From contig OU015661.1 in the NCBI GenBank assembly GCA_907165275.2, positions 4,471,501-4,535,500 on the forward strand: DNA of 64,000 bases. The letters run 5' to 3'. The notes below the pieces were generated by a model, which saw nothing but the letters and a program-made list of their open reading frames with translations, was not told the DNA's origin and did not search any database. Source of the stretch: Zygaena filipendulae. Its lineage: Eukaryota; Arthropoda; Insecta; Lepidoptera; Zygaenidae. Numbering within the stretch: the stretch's first letter is position 1; every line of letters begins with the position of its first letter. Below, one piece after another: positions 12,401 through 23,000 of this stretch. The position numbers and the translations under genes are program-made.

Positions 12401-15400
12401 ACGTCATAAAACAATATTTTCATTACTTTAAAAAAGCAAAATATAGGTACCTAGGTACGCGTTTATAATTTTTATATTATCTGAAGGACTACTTCAATAG
12501 AATATAGAACAAAAAATTAGTCAAATAAATAGCCTATTCCGTGTATTGAACATAACCACGTCAACCACGTGTTACTTAAAAAACTTTAAGTTTGATTTTC
12601 TTTCCACGCTAACCGAAATAGGATTGTGTAGATCGTCAGTGTTGTGTTCGGGTGATGTATAGTAGGGTTTCCCAGATGGATTCTCTCCGATCGTGTGATC
12701 CGACTGCTTACCGACCTCGTGCTACCTACGAGGACTTTTTTCCTGTGACGGACGCACGGACGCACACTAACCGCCCGTTGACACGGCAGGGGATGTTTAG
12801 GTGGCGAACAGTAATTATTACGTATCCATGAGATTATAGTTGAAAAATTCAATTACAATGGTCGAAGCTACAAAAATTTTTATACCCCATTTTGATACGA
12901 TTATTATTGTTTCAGATATGATTTCATACTATTAGGATATATTATTAATATTCGTCATCTAAAAATCCCTTTGGTTTTTTCATTTAAAAATTAAAAAATT
13001 TTTGTCATCTAAAAATTACTCTGAGGTGTAACTAAGCAGTCTCGGACTACGCGGTTGGATTGGATTAACTATCTAAACATTAAATCAAACGTTTTTTGGA
13101 CAGTTAAGTAACCACCTATACTGCTATAGTATTAACAATAACTGTTTTTGCCCAACATGTCCCCTGAACGCAGTTTTCCAGAACTACGCGCACACGCCGT
13201 CCATCGCACCTGACGACGACGTATTCCGCCACCTGTCGCTGGTGTACTCCAAGAACCACGCAAAGATGGCGCGCGGCGTGTCGTGCAAGTCGACCTCGCC
13301 GCGGTTCGAAGACGGCATTACTAACGGTGCCGCCTGGTATCCACTTACTGGTACTAACCTATTCTAATAACTTACCTGTTTCAATGGCCAAATGGCTCAG
13401 CAATAATAATGCTCGGACGTTATCACACAGAGAATTCTGTGAGCGTAACAAACAATTGATAGGTACCTATAATGATAAATACTTTTTTTTTAACCGACTT
13501 CCAAAAAGGAGGAGGTTCTATGTTCGATTGTATGCATGTTTTTTTATGTATGTTCACCGATTACTCGAAGACGGTTGGACCGATTACAAAAATTTCTTTT
13601 TTTGTTTGAAAGGGTATACTCCCAATCAGGTCCCATTACCACCAAGTCGGGATCTGATGATGGGATCTTGGAGAAATTGAGGGAACTCTTCAAAAATTAT
13701 AGGCACACCTATAGCGATTTGGGTATTTTTTAATAGTAGGTAAATCGTTTATTTTCATTTGGAAAGCAAAATTTGAAGAAGTGGAACTGATGATAAAGAC
13801 CAGAGATGTTCATCAGAACTACTCAATAATAGGTATTTCACGGGTTCCGAATCGTTAAATTTAATATAGTTTCCAAACAATTTGTGCTCGTCACAATGTA
13901 TATGGTGAAGTGGAACTGATGATGATGTACTAGGAGAACTCCTCAACAATTAAAGCCCGCAGGTACTCGTATAGTATTACTAAATTATCTGTATCGCAAG
14001 AGCTCAAAGATAAGCAGTGAGATCGTCGATGTAGGACACCTCTCGAACGGCGCGACGTGTGAACTGTGGTGACCACGTATACGGGTGATTCTGTTTAGGA
14101 AAATAGCCAAATCGGTGCAACCGTTCTCAATTAATGATGCACTTACTAACGAACTACATTTCATTAATATAGATAGATGTTAATTTTGTTTGTGATGATG
14201 AGATGTTTTTTAACTGTTTTTGTAATAAGTAAATCTTCGAGAAAATGCTACGTGGACGAGACCGACACGCACACATTTGTATACATTAGTTAGATTTCAT
14301 ATTTTTTATTTGCAGGTGGTATGCAAGACTACAATTATTTATGGCATGGCTGCATGGAAATCACGTTAGAAATATCTTGTTGCAAATATCCATTCGCCCA
14401 GGAGTTGCCCAAATATTGGCAGGATAACAAAGAGGTAAATTTTTTTTTATCATTAATACTTAATTTAATTAACTTGTAAATTTTACACAGAAAAACTTAA
14501 AAAAGTAAAAATATAATATTATTAAGGTAGGTAGGTTTTCTAGGTATATGTATAGTTGTATAAATTTAAGTATAACCAAAACTAGGTATAGTAAACAAGT
14601 CAAGAAAAGATCACAATATTTTAGACGTTTTTAAATCTCTCAAACATTACCATTACGTAAATATCTAAATTGAAAACGTTAGCACTTAGCGTACGATTAG
14701 CTACCTACTATCGTAAGTGAATAAGTACTCGTACATAATAATATATCAATCAAAAAAACTTACTAGAACAAAAAAGATTGATAGAGCGGTAATCGCTGCC
14801 GACGGCGTGACGGCGAGGCCCGCATTCCACGGATCCGCGGGCGCCGCGATCCCGACGACGCCGCACGCGACACGCGCTCCCGCGTTGCCGGTCGCCAGCG
14901 AGGCGGCGTCCCCTTTCAGCCCGAGGTCATCCTCCTCCGCGTGCAGCACCAGGGCTCGGCCCAGTATACTGTTGCGGCCCGTGAGCGAGATCACCCCGTC
15001 CAGAAAGTCGACCGTAGCGACGCCGGTGTCGTTCCCCACGAACTGCACGTTCCCGAGGTCGCCGACGTGCCGCTGCTGGTGCTCCCTGCCGCCGTGCGTG
15101 GTGCCGTCCGGGTTGAAGTGCGCTCCCGTAGCGTCGCAAGTGCTAATATTACCCAGCTCGTGGATATGAAATCCGTAATTACCGGCTGGGAGGCCGCTTA
15201 TTTCACCCGTCACTTGAACACCGCCATCCGCTTCCGTGAAAGTGATCTCGCCCGATATATCCCCCGCCTCGAGACGGGCTACGGCTACTTTATTTTCGCC
15301 GCTCACACATATCAGCGTACAACAGAATGTAGATACGTAAAATAACCATTGGTAAAACATTGTTGACGGTGAAGAAACGTGCGTCGCAGTATGTGAATGT

Positions 15401-18400
15401 TTCACGAATGAAATGTTTTATGCGCGTACATCACCGTACTTATCATTTGCGTTGGTTTGATTACTGATAAAGGATAAAGTGCTGTAAAAATAAAAATGTT
15501 GATCTAGATTGTCCAATATTGTTCAAGTATGCGATAACGATTCAATTAACATGAAAGTATTGTTTTGTTTTACCCAAACACCGTTGTTTAGGTACCTACT
15601 ACCTACCCGTCAACACATCTAGCCGAACAACATGAAAACCATTAAATAAAGGAAAGCTTTTTAGATTATTCACTGGTTCAAATAACTGAAAGCTGTAGAA
15701 GAGATTAGCAAATGAACTTTTTTTTAAATAATTATGATAGGTATATGGGTAAGCGAAATAGCTTCTGCTACTAACAATTAATACTAAATACCTCGCAGTA
15801 TTCCGTTGGGTGTTTGTATAAAAAGTTTGGGGGCTGGTAACTAAAGTACAGCCATAATATCATGTTGGTATTTCCGTTAGTCCCACTGCGTATTGTAAAG
15901 AAAAATCGTTTTGATGTTTATCGCTCAATCATGTAAATTCACGCATAAACGACAACGATTTGGACCGTTTTATTTATTTATTTAAAGAATTTTATTGCAC
16001 TTAATCGTACAAAGGACGGACTTAATGCCTAAGGCATTCTCTACCAGTCAACCTTTTGGCTAGGTAATAATTTAGTGGCAGGTCGCAGAACAAAAAATAA
16101 TAAAAAGTATATAATAGTTATATAAATAATACCGTTCTCGATTAACACATTGGGATCCTTTTTATTCCGGAATTTCTAGGCAGTCTCGAAATGCAAGCGG
16201 GTCAAGCCGAAGGGAACAGCTAGTTGAGTACTTGTTACTTGTTGTACTTGTACAGCTAGTTGAGTAGTTGAGTACTATTGTATGGGCCTTTAGTGGAATT
16301 CTGTAAAATGTTGTTTATTTGTCAACAGTCGCTGGTGAAGTACTTGGCGGAGGTACATCGCGGGGCGCACGGGTTCGTGATGGACGAGAACGGCAACCCC
16401 GTGGAGCGGGCGGCGGTGCGCGTGCGCGGCCGGGACGTCGCCTACCGCACCACCAAGTACGGGGAGTTCTGGCGCATCCTGCTGCCGGGCACTTACCGTA
16501 TAGAGGTAACGCATACCTTCTACCAGCGGCGGTGCAAGACTAAATTGTGTGTTTCTGAGGTCCTCCTATTCGGACTGACCGGTTTGTAACAGATAATAGT
16601 AGATTATGCACCGAGGGAGTAAAGCAGTGTCTTATGTCACGGGCGGTATATTGAATGCTGAGCGTAAGGAGGGATTAATTCTAGAGGAGTTAATCCCCGA
16701 GCATAGCGAGGGGAATAAAAAATTTAACTCCCGAGTGAAGCGAGGGAGTTATGTAGAGTCCTAATGTATAAATAAAGTGTTTGGTATAAGGTTGAAACGA
16801 TGAACGAAAATTTATATTATACAGCTATAAGATGAGGTGGTAGGCCACAAGATTATTCGTTACCGAGATAAGTGAGTGTATCAAAGTGCCCATGACAACG
16901 AATAAATTATTTTCTTGGTAAATCTCCCTTTCTGACCCTGTGTTATAATAAGGATTTTTACCTAAGCACATGAATAATTATAAATTGGTGAAGACAAGCA
17001 AGGGACGAATAGGTATTGCCTTTGTTTCAGTTTTTTTTTTCGGCAAACCATAATACACAATCAAACTACCAAGCTATTCGTGTTACAGTTTTTTTTACGA
17101 ACTTCTAAAAATTTCTTGTTGTAACGCGAAAATATGTCAGCACTAACGTTTGAAATTCGAATATCGGACAGAAAGATAAAACACGAACCGAACCAACAAT
17201 AGGTACTCTACCCAATGACATTCTATTCTATGGAGATTCTGTGTAATATCATTGTACCTAATGTACCTTTACAAATTCCAGTTTTTAAGCTAAAATACGC
17301 GATACTGGTTACAAGCTAAACTAAGTTTTTAAAGTTCTCGAATGATATTAATATTAAGTATTTATAATATCTAATATTCGCTATGCTCGCTATGCTCGGG
17401 GAATAAAAAATTTAACTCCCGAGTGAAGCGAGGGAGTTATGTAGAGTCCTGAGTGAAGCGAGGGGTTTAAGCTGCCCGTGACGAAGACAGGCTTTATCCT
17501 CGAGGTGCATACTCTACTTTTCATACCTACTGCGAGACATAAACCCGCTTTACACGGGCAGACGGTTTATTCGAAAATAAAATTGGCCACTTGGCAGAAC
17601 ACATAAAAAGAAAACAAAACGCTAAGAGTTTTCCTACAAATAACGTTCCAAACTCAAATCACTTTACTCCCTTGGAATTTCATACAACATTACCTCCCAC
17701 TGAGCAAATAATCACCTCCCTCTCTTGGGTTGGGATGTAATGCCTTGCTTTACGTTAAGATTGCGTGATATGTAATTGGACATTATCGAGCAGGTGGTAT
17801 GAAAAAACAGTTAAAAACTACTTTTTATTTTATTAAACGCCTAAAAAAACTTCATATTTATCTGATAGACTATTCGCTTTTGAGACGCGAGTCTTTCCGC
17901 GCAAAGTTCCTTGAGGCGCGAGGCCGTGGGCGGTCGCCTACGTCGCCCATGCCTTCCGCCGCCTCTGCTTTCAACATAACTTCAGTCGAACAAATAAATC
18001 AAGTTATAATTTATAACAAATATTCCATTCAGTTAAGACCTTTATAGCGATTTACACATAGGTAGTTTAATATAAAAAAACAAGGTTGGGGCTGAGGGTT
18101 GGGGTAAAGTTTTATGTCATCTAAATAGTCAGCTTCATGACGCTATAACTCTGATTAAACAAATAATAATCGAGATTTAACAAATATCCCATAATGAGAC
18201 CTTTCCAATGACATATTTTTTTACTATAGGGTACTTTAGGGTTGAACAATCGATTTCCTTCTATTCCTCTTTTAAAGGGGAAAAGAGTATTTTCGTGAAT
18301 ACCGCGAGGAACAGCTAGTCATATTAGTAACTATATAGTTAATAAAGATTCATCACCTATGTCTAAGTTTATATAACTTTTAAAGACAACTATGTAAATA

Positions 18401-20624
18401 CTTTACGATTACAGGTATCAGCAGATGGTTACCTGCCACAAGAAGTGGAATTTCTCGTCATAGAGAGCCATCCGACACTACTGAACGTAACCTTACATTC
18501 AGCTAGGGTGAGTACTATAACTTATTATTATTATTACTACTTTGATAAACTTCATTCTCAGTACAATACAGAAAGAATATAGTACACTGTACGTATATTA
18601 TGTATCTACTATACCTACATATTTATTTGGGTTTGTGGTTGTTAACTATGGTGGGCTTATTCTAACGGTTATTGGAACTTCATCACTGTAACTGGACTAA
18701 CTGGTAAAACAGGTTATTCTGTTTCTTTAATTAACAATATAATCACGACTACCTAGGTGATTTTTATAGTTTACAAAATTAAAAAGTTATTTTTGATTTA
18801 TAACAGTTTTTTTAATGTCCATTGATATTAGAAACTCCACTATTTCAGGGTAAAACTGTAAACTTGCCATATTGTATATACGTTGAGAAGACACTGCCTA
18901 TAAAGTTGAAATCACAATGAACAAAACTGCAATGTAAGGTTTAAAATAAGACTGTTAGAGATAGTGGTATAGGACCAGGTATGCTTCGGTTTGTAAAAAT
19001 ATTTGTACCTGATTTTTGATCTCCCATCAGGGGTACCTGCCGAATGCTTCAAGAAGTGCCAAGAGCAAGAACCGCTCAAGCCCTATCGCTACCACTACTA
19101 TCAAAGCAACGCTTACAGATGCAGTTATTACGTTTCCGAAAGATTAGACGTCTCCACTGAGCCTGTTTGGTTTAATTAAATTTTCTTTGATTTGACTGAC
19201 TTCGAATCGAAGTGGCTTGTATCAATAAAGTTGATTTATCCCAGTTTCGCCACAAAAATCAATGAAATAAACTTGATAAAATTTATAAATGTCGCATTTA
19301 GATAATTGAACTTTAAGCGCAACCAAACTTAGTATCTACATGTGTGTTTCAGTAAATCACGATTTAATTATACGGTACAAACTACTAAAGTTCTTACTTC
19401 TTACACTACCTACTAATAAATTCTTTTATGATTTAAATAATTACATTTTAATTACTGCTTATTCTAATATTTTTAGTACTAGAAAGTTCTGTATTAGACA
19501 GATCGATGTTTCCTATCATTTTCGATTTGCATTATTATGATCATATTTTTTGGTGTAGGTACATATATGCTGTAAGTACCATAATTATTTTTGTAAAACA
19601 AAATATTTTCAAAATGATTGTAAATACTCAAATTATTCTTAATGTTGAAATTGTGCAATTTAGAGAATAGACTAATCCGATTGCTCTCTTGGGAATGGCG
19701 ATAAACAGCAGGTTAGTTATTATTAGATATTATAAATACTTAATATTAATATCATTCGAGAACTTTAAAAACTTAGTTTAGCTTGTAACCAGTATCGCGT
19801 ATTTTAGCTTAAAAACTGGAATTTGTAAAGGTACATTAGGTACAATGATATTACACAGAATCTCCATAGAATAGAATGTCATTGGGTAGAGTACCTATTG
19901 TTGGTTCGGTTCGTGTTTTATCTTTCTGTCCGATATTCGAATTTCAAACGTTAGTGCTGACATATTTTCGCGTTACAACAAGAAATTTTTAGAAGTTCGT
20001 AAAAAAAACTGTAACACGAATAGCTTGGTAGTTTGATTGTGTATTATGGTTTGCCGAAAAAAAAAACTGAAACAAAGGCAATACCTATTCGTCCCTTGCT
20101 TGTCTTCACCAATTTATAATTATTCATGTGCTTAGGTAAAAATCCTTATTATAACACAGGGTCAGAAAGGGAGATTTACCAAGAAAATAATTTATTCGTT
20201 GTCATGGGCACTTTGATACACTCACTTATCTCGGTAACGAATAATCTTGTGGCCTACCACCTCATCTTATAGCTGTATAATATAAATTTTCGTTCATCGT
20301 TTCAACCTTATACCAAACACTTTATTTATACATTAGGATCAAAACTTCCAGTGGTTGTAGGTAAGAGGTCCTCTTGTTAGAACTATGTAATAAAACAGAT
20401 GTGTGTGTATATGTTTATAAGTGTGGTAGTGGTAGTAAACTAATGTACGAGTACAATAATAATACAATGCGTTGCGCGTGCGCACAAATCAGCAGCGCAT
20501 CGACGGCGGGCCCTACTACCGGCCGTCGCAGCCGCCCCGCCCGCCGCCCGCGCCCCCAGCCACCGGGATCCTCGCCTCCATCTCCAGCGGTTTTAACAAC
20601 TTCGTCTCCAACATCTTCGGATAG
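9421..20624 (+). CDS. M14 metallocarboxypeptidase, CPD/CPM type (5' partial)
   Basis: A zinc carboxypeptidase of the regulatory (CPE/CPM/CPD) subfamily, which removes C-terminal basic residues from secreted peptides. Exons by frame and splice signals: 9421-9554, 11273-11409, 12020-12207, 13174-13350, 14316-14434, 16329-16505, 18415-18507, then one of two terminal exons (19031 or 20493). Visible motifs, in order: NIHGNE (zinc His and Glu), a MNPDG segment, the [13 protein letters not shown] substrate-binding motif, [13 protein letters not shown] (third zinc ligand), and [11 protein letters not shown] with the catalytic Glu. A transthyretin-like beta domain follows (exons 16329 and 18415). All phases agree. 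The N-terminal signal peptide and first catalytic segment are not in the window. Because one catalytic unit plus its transthyretin-like domain is followed directly by terminal exons, this could be a single-domain enzyme or a short silver/CPD-type isoform. Confidence 0.9.
9715..10356. mobile_element. MITE in carboxypeptidase intron
   Basis: It begins 'AATAGGGTACTTGCATGAAA' and ends with the reverse complement 'TTTATGCAAGTACCCTATT'. It is about 640 bp with no coding capacity. A partial inverted copy occurs at 40985-41215 in an RFC5 intron, sharing 'CCAATCACAGCCAAGCTTG' and 'ACGATAACGCTTTTCT' blocks. Confidence 0.75.
10677..10795 (-). other. tRNA-derived repeat (Cys-like anticodon arm and B box)
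   Basis: Read on the minus strand, it contains the stem-loop GTGGA-CTGCAGA-TCCAC, which looks like a tRNA-Cys anticodon arm with GCA. About 35 bases later comes 'GGTTCAGATCCGGC', a perfect B box. The spacing between arm and T-loop is far too long for a tRNA, so this is a tRNA-derived SINE or a disrupted tRNA copy. Confidence 0.4.
12223..12538. mobile_element. MITE, 15 bp after a splice donor
   Basis: Terminal inverted repeats are 'AATAGGCTATTTGACTAAAT' and 'TAGTCAAATAAATAGCCTATT'. The centre carries 'GCGTGACGTCAC'. Related central sequence is seen at 45050-45290, 53380-53520 and 59345-59520. It starts 15 bases into the intron following carboxypeptidase exon 12020-12207. Confidence 0.75.
13491..13990 (+). 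repeat. 'AACCGACTTCCAAAAAGGAG' repeat family
   Basis: Starts 'AACCGACTTCCAAAAAGGAG' and continues through 'CTCGAAGACGGTTGGACCGA' and 'AAATTTGAAGAAGTGGAACT'. Reverse-orientation relatives are at 27153-28012 and 40135-40711. The open frames on it look translatable but are shared by all copies without a recognisable domain. Confidence 0.75.
14746..15360 (-). CDS. Extracellular Cu/Zn superoxide dismutase, intronless
   Basis: Converts superoxide to oxygen and hydrogen peroxide outside the cell. The frame opens at 15405, but the second ATG (15360) puts a hydrophobic signal peptide ([20 protein letters not shown]) at the N-terminus, giving 204 residues; I prefer that start. Copper and zinc ligands are visible in order: [32 protein letters not shown] (with the zinc Asp) and [10 protein letters not shown]. 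The disulfide pair ([15 protein letters not shown]) and the active-site Arg before it are present. The last 20 residues are hydrophobic after a small-residue stretch, suggesting a GPI anchor or membrane tail. The gene has no intron and lies on the opposite strand inside a carboxypeptidase intron (14435-16328). GC content is high compared with the surroundings. Confidence 0.93.
   Translation of the reverse strand: MFYQWLFYVSTFCCTLICVSGENKVAVARLEAGDISGEITFTEADGGVQVTGEISGLPAGNYGFHIHELGNISTCDATGAHFNPDGTTHGGREHQQRHVGDLGNVQFVGNDTGVATVDFLDGVISLTGRNSILGRALVLHAEEDDLGLKGDAASLATGNAGARVACGVVGIAAPADPWNAGLAVTPSAAITALSIFFVLVSFFD
15964..16080. repeat. Short repeat with LINE-tail appearance
   Basis: The block 'TTTTATTGCACTTAATCGTA', followed by 'CTTAATGCCTAAGGCATTC' and 'TCTACCAGTCAACC', resembles a LINE 3' tail common in moth genomes. 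There is only one copy in this window, so the call rests on general familiarity. Confidence 0.35.
16604..17520. mobile_element. MITE interrupted by the 618-bp inverted-repeat arm
   Basis: The left end is 'TAGTAGATTATGCACCGAGG' and the right end is the reverse complement of a TAGAGTATGCACCTCGAGGATAAA-like block at 17480-17520. The same family, uninterrupted, is at 61868-62107. Internal 'GAGTGAAGCGAGG' blocks recur. A 55-bp stretch ending 'TATGTAGAGTCCT' occurs on both sides (about 16708-16762 and 17397-17452) of the inserted arm. Confidence 0.65.
16759..17376 (+). repeat. 618-bp inverted repeat, arm 1
   Basis: The reverse complement of 19721-20338, equal in length and without differences that I could see by eye. 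It lies in the carboxypeptidase intron between exons 16329 and 18415. Starts 'TCCTAATGTATAAATAAAG' and ends 'TTATAATATCTAATA'. The arm itself has no terminal inverted repeats and no coding frame. Confidence 0.93.
19031..19179 (+). CDS. Candidate proximal terminal exon of the carboxypeptidase
   Basis: A good acceptor (CTCCCATCAG) precedes 19031, and AATAAA follows at 19224-19229. Exon 18415-18507 ends in phase 0. In that phase the tail is 38 residues, opening [11 protein letters not shown] and ending at TAG 19145-19147. A different frame, opening VPAECFKKC and ending at TAA 19177-19179, encodes 48 residues that look more protein-like (cysteines and tyrosines). That frame would require a donor leaving one base, which I did not find. 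The exon is probable; its reading frame is uncertain. Confidence 0.5.
19224..19229 (+). terminator. Poly(A) signal AATAAA after the proximal terminal exon
   Basis: AATAAA lies 45 bases after the later of the two possible stop codons and fits a short 3' UTR. Confidence 0.55.
19721..20338 (-). repeat. 618-bp inverted repeat, arm 2
   Basis: Partner of 16759-17376, separated by a 2344-bp loop. The loop contains exon 18415-18507 and the terminal exon at 19031 with its poly(A) signal. The distal terminal exon 20493 lies outside the loop. Starts 'TATTAGATATTATAAATAC' and ends 'TATACATTAGGA'. Confidence 0.93.
20493..20624 (+). CDS. Candidate distal terminal exon of the carboxypeptidase
   Basis: The acceptor CACAAATCAG is followed in phase 0, matching exon 18415-18507, by 43 codons and TAG at 20622-20624. 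The tail opens [13 protein letters not shown], continues proline-rich and ends in a hydrophobic/amphipathic run, [11 protein letters not shown]. Base composition is GC-rich, like the gene's other GC-rich exons and unlike the intron. AATAAA follows at 20730-20735. Phase agreement and composition support a real coding exon. Its link to this gene is inference. Confidence 0.6.
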   Translation, partial: QRIDGGPYYRPSQPPRPPPAPPATGILASISSGFNNFVSNIFG

Positions 20625-21067
20625 AATTTCACAAATGGCCGTTTTTTCATATTTTGTTATATACAAACTTGTACTTACGAATATTTATGTTTGTATATTC
20701 GACGTATTTAAGGAGCTATGTCTAAAAATAATAAATTGAATGGTGAAAAGACAGCGATAGCGTGCTATGCTCCCTTATCGTATAACATAGTTTTTTAAAC
20801 GCTTTTTCATTTTCATTTTTCGTGTCACTACATGCGAGAAAAAGTAACGGTTTGCGCGCGCGACGGAATAAAACGCAAATACAAATATTGTAATTTATCT
20901 AATAGGTACCTACTATAATACACCTAAGTAAAATTTAGTGAATATCATACCCGTTTTATTAAATTGAGTCTCGAATTTCTGTAAATCAATTTTTATCATA
21001 ATCGTAATGTTATACCGTATACGGTCAATTACCTATTATTCAAAAATTCTGCTCCCGATCTTAGACG

Positions 21068-21295
21068 CAGATAAGCAATAATGTGTTAACCCTCAAAATT
21101 AAGTTATTGATACGGAACGCTTTATTAAGAGTTGTAGAACTTTTTTTTAACAATTTTTTACCCTATTACAATATTGTTTAAATACCAACAAATTGTTGAA
21201 CATGAAAAAAAATTGACAAAAGACGACGCTATAATTTAAATACACGATTTACTCAAAGTTTCTGCAATGTGGGATAACACACTATTGCTTATCTG
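21068..21295. mobile_element. MITE, 'CAGATAAGCAATA' family
   Basis: Ends are 'CAGATAAGCAATAATGTGTT' and 'AACACACTATTGCTTATCTG'. Diverged relatives form the inverted pair at 48931-49685. The surrounding 20740-21814 is AT-rich with nothing else recognised. Confidence 0.7.
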
Positions 21296-21814
21296 TATCC
21301 TTATTAGGTAGGTACACATTCTTATTCATTGATAAATTAAGTACAACATAATCTTCTTTTAAGTCTTCTTCTCATTATAATACGAAAATAAGTCTTTAAG
21401 CTCCGACCACTCGCTAAAGTAAAACCGAAACTAGGTAAAAAGTCCTAAAATACTCGCATACAATACAAAAAATATAGTGATAATTTAGTAGATAACAATA
21501 AAGTGTTATAGAGAATAATTTATCTAAAAAAGTGAAATTTGGTTACGTATTTATTATATTTTATAGCCAAAAAGTATTGCATTTTTATTACATATTTCAA
21601 AATTATGTAAAGAAAGGTTTTTTCCATGAAAAGAGATCTTTATACAAAATGAGATGCGGATCTCAAAAATCATAGATTTAAGTTAAGTATGTTAAATACT
21701 TTGTAAATAGAAATTTAATTTTTAAATTATTTTTATTGTTTTATTTCTAGTTTTATTTAAGTAATAAAAAAAATCCTGACTCAATTATTGGTTTTCTTTT
21801 TATGATTTCTACTA

Positions 21815-23000
21815 GCTGTAGCCCGCGACTTCGTACGCGTGGAGTTGGGGATCTATTTTAACCTGAATGCCCCGCGGTTTCACGCGCGTTAATGTCGGAG
21901 ATCCCACGGGAATTCCGGGATAAAAAGTATAGCCTATGTTCTTTTCCATATCAAAGACTACATGCATGCCAAGGCTGTGTGGTCGATGCCTGAATGCTAC
22001 GATTATTAGAAAAATAAGTTGTTTGATGTATGTATTTACGTATATGTTTGTTCCTTTGTAGTGCTCTAGAAGTCGAATGTATGGGTCAATATTTAAAAAT
22101 AACTTATACATCAGAATAACACATAGATAGGCTACTTTTTATCCCGGAATTCCCTCAGGAACGCCGAAATTATTACGGGTAAAACCGCGGGGAACACCTA
22201 TAACGAAAATGTTAGCTGTGCCCCGCGGTTTCACGCGCGTTAATGTCGGAGATCCCACGGGAATTCCGGGATAAAAAGTAGCCTATGTTCTTTTCCATGT
22301 CAAAGACTACATGCATGCCAAATTTCATCCAAATCCGTTAAGCCGTTTTTGCGTGATTGAGTAACAAACATCCACACTTTCACATTTATAGGTAAACTAG
22401 TTGTGCCCCGCGGTTTCACCCGCGTTAATTTCAGAGTTCCCGCGGGAATTCCGGGACAAAAAGTACCCTATGTGTTAATCTGATGTATAAGTATTGTAAA
22501 GTTTCATTTAAATCCATCCAGTAGTTTTTGCGTGAAAGAGTAACAAACATCCATCCATACATCCATACATACAAACATTCGAATTTATAATATTAGTAAG
22601 GATAGCTGTGCCCCGCGGTTTCACCCGCGGTAACTTCGGAGTTCCCGCAGAAATTCCGGGATAAAAGTATCCTATGTCCTTCTCTGTACCCCTGACAACG
22701 TGCATGCCAATTATCCAAATCCGTTCAGCCGTTTTTGCGTGATTGAGTAACAAACATGCAAACATCTAAACATCCAAAAATCCACACTTTCGCATTTATA
22801 ATATTAGTAAGACTAGATGTGCCTCGCGGTTTCACCCGCGGTAATTTCGGAGTTTCCGCGGGAATTCCGGGATAAAAGTACCCTATGTCGTTCTCTGTAA
22901 CCCGACAACGTGCATGCGAAGTTCATCCAAATCCGTTCAGCCGTTTTTGTGTGATTAAGTATCAAATATCCACACTTTCACATTTATGCATTTATGCATT
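21815..23000 (-). repeat. Head-to-tail array of 'CCCGCGGTTTCACCCGCG' repeats
   Basis: At least five units of 170-390 bp follow one another in one orientation, starting near 21815, 22205, 22393, 22600 and 22805. Each runs from 'AGCTGTGCCCCGCGGTTTCA' through 'GGGAATTCCGGGATAAAA' to 'TTTTTGCGTGATTGAGTAAC', and several end in 'TTATAATATTAGTAAG'. The shared tail suggests insertion into, or duplication at, the 3'-terminal microsatellite of a previous copy. Confidence 0.8.

Noticed and set aside
14717..15345. Open frames on the + strand opposite the SOD
   Set aside because: Shadow frames of a GC-rich gene; the minus frame has all SOD ligands.
18849..18920. Possible short terminal exon of the carboxypeptidase after a TTTCAG acceptor
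   Set aside because: Phase 0 gives a 23-residue tail with no other support, and the acceptor is ordinary AT-rich intron sequence.
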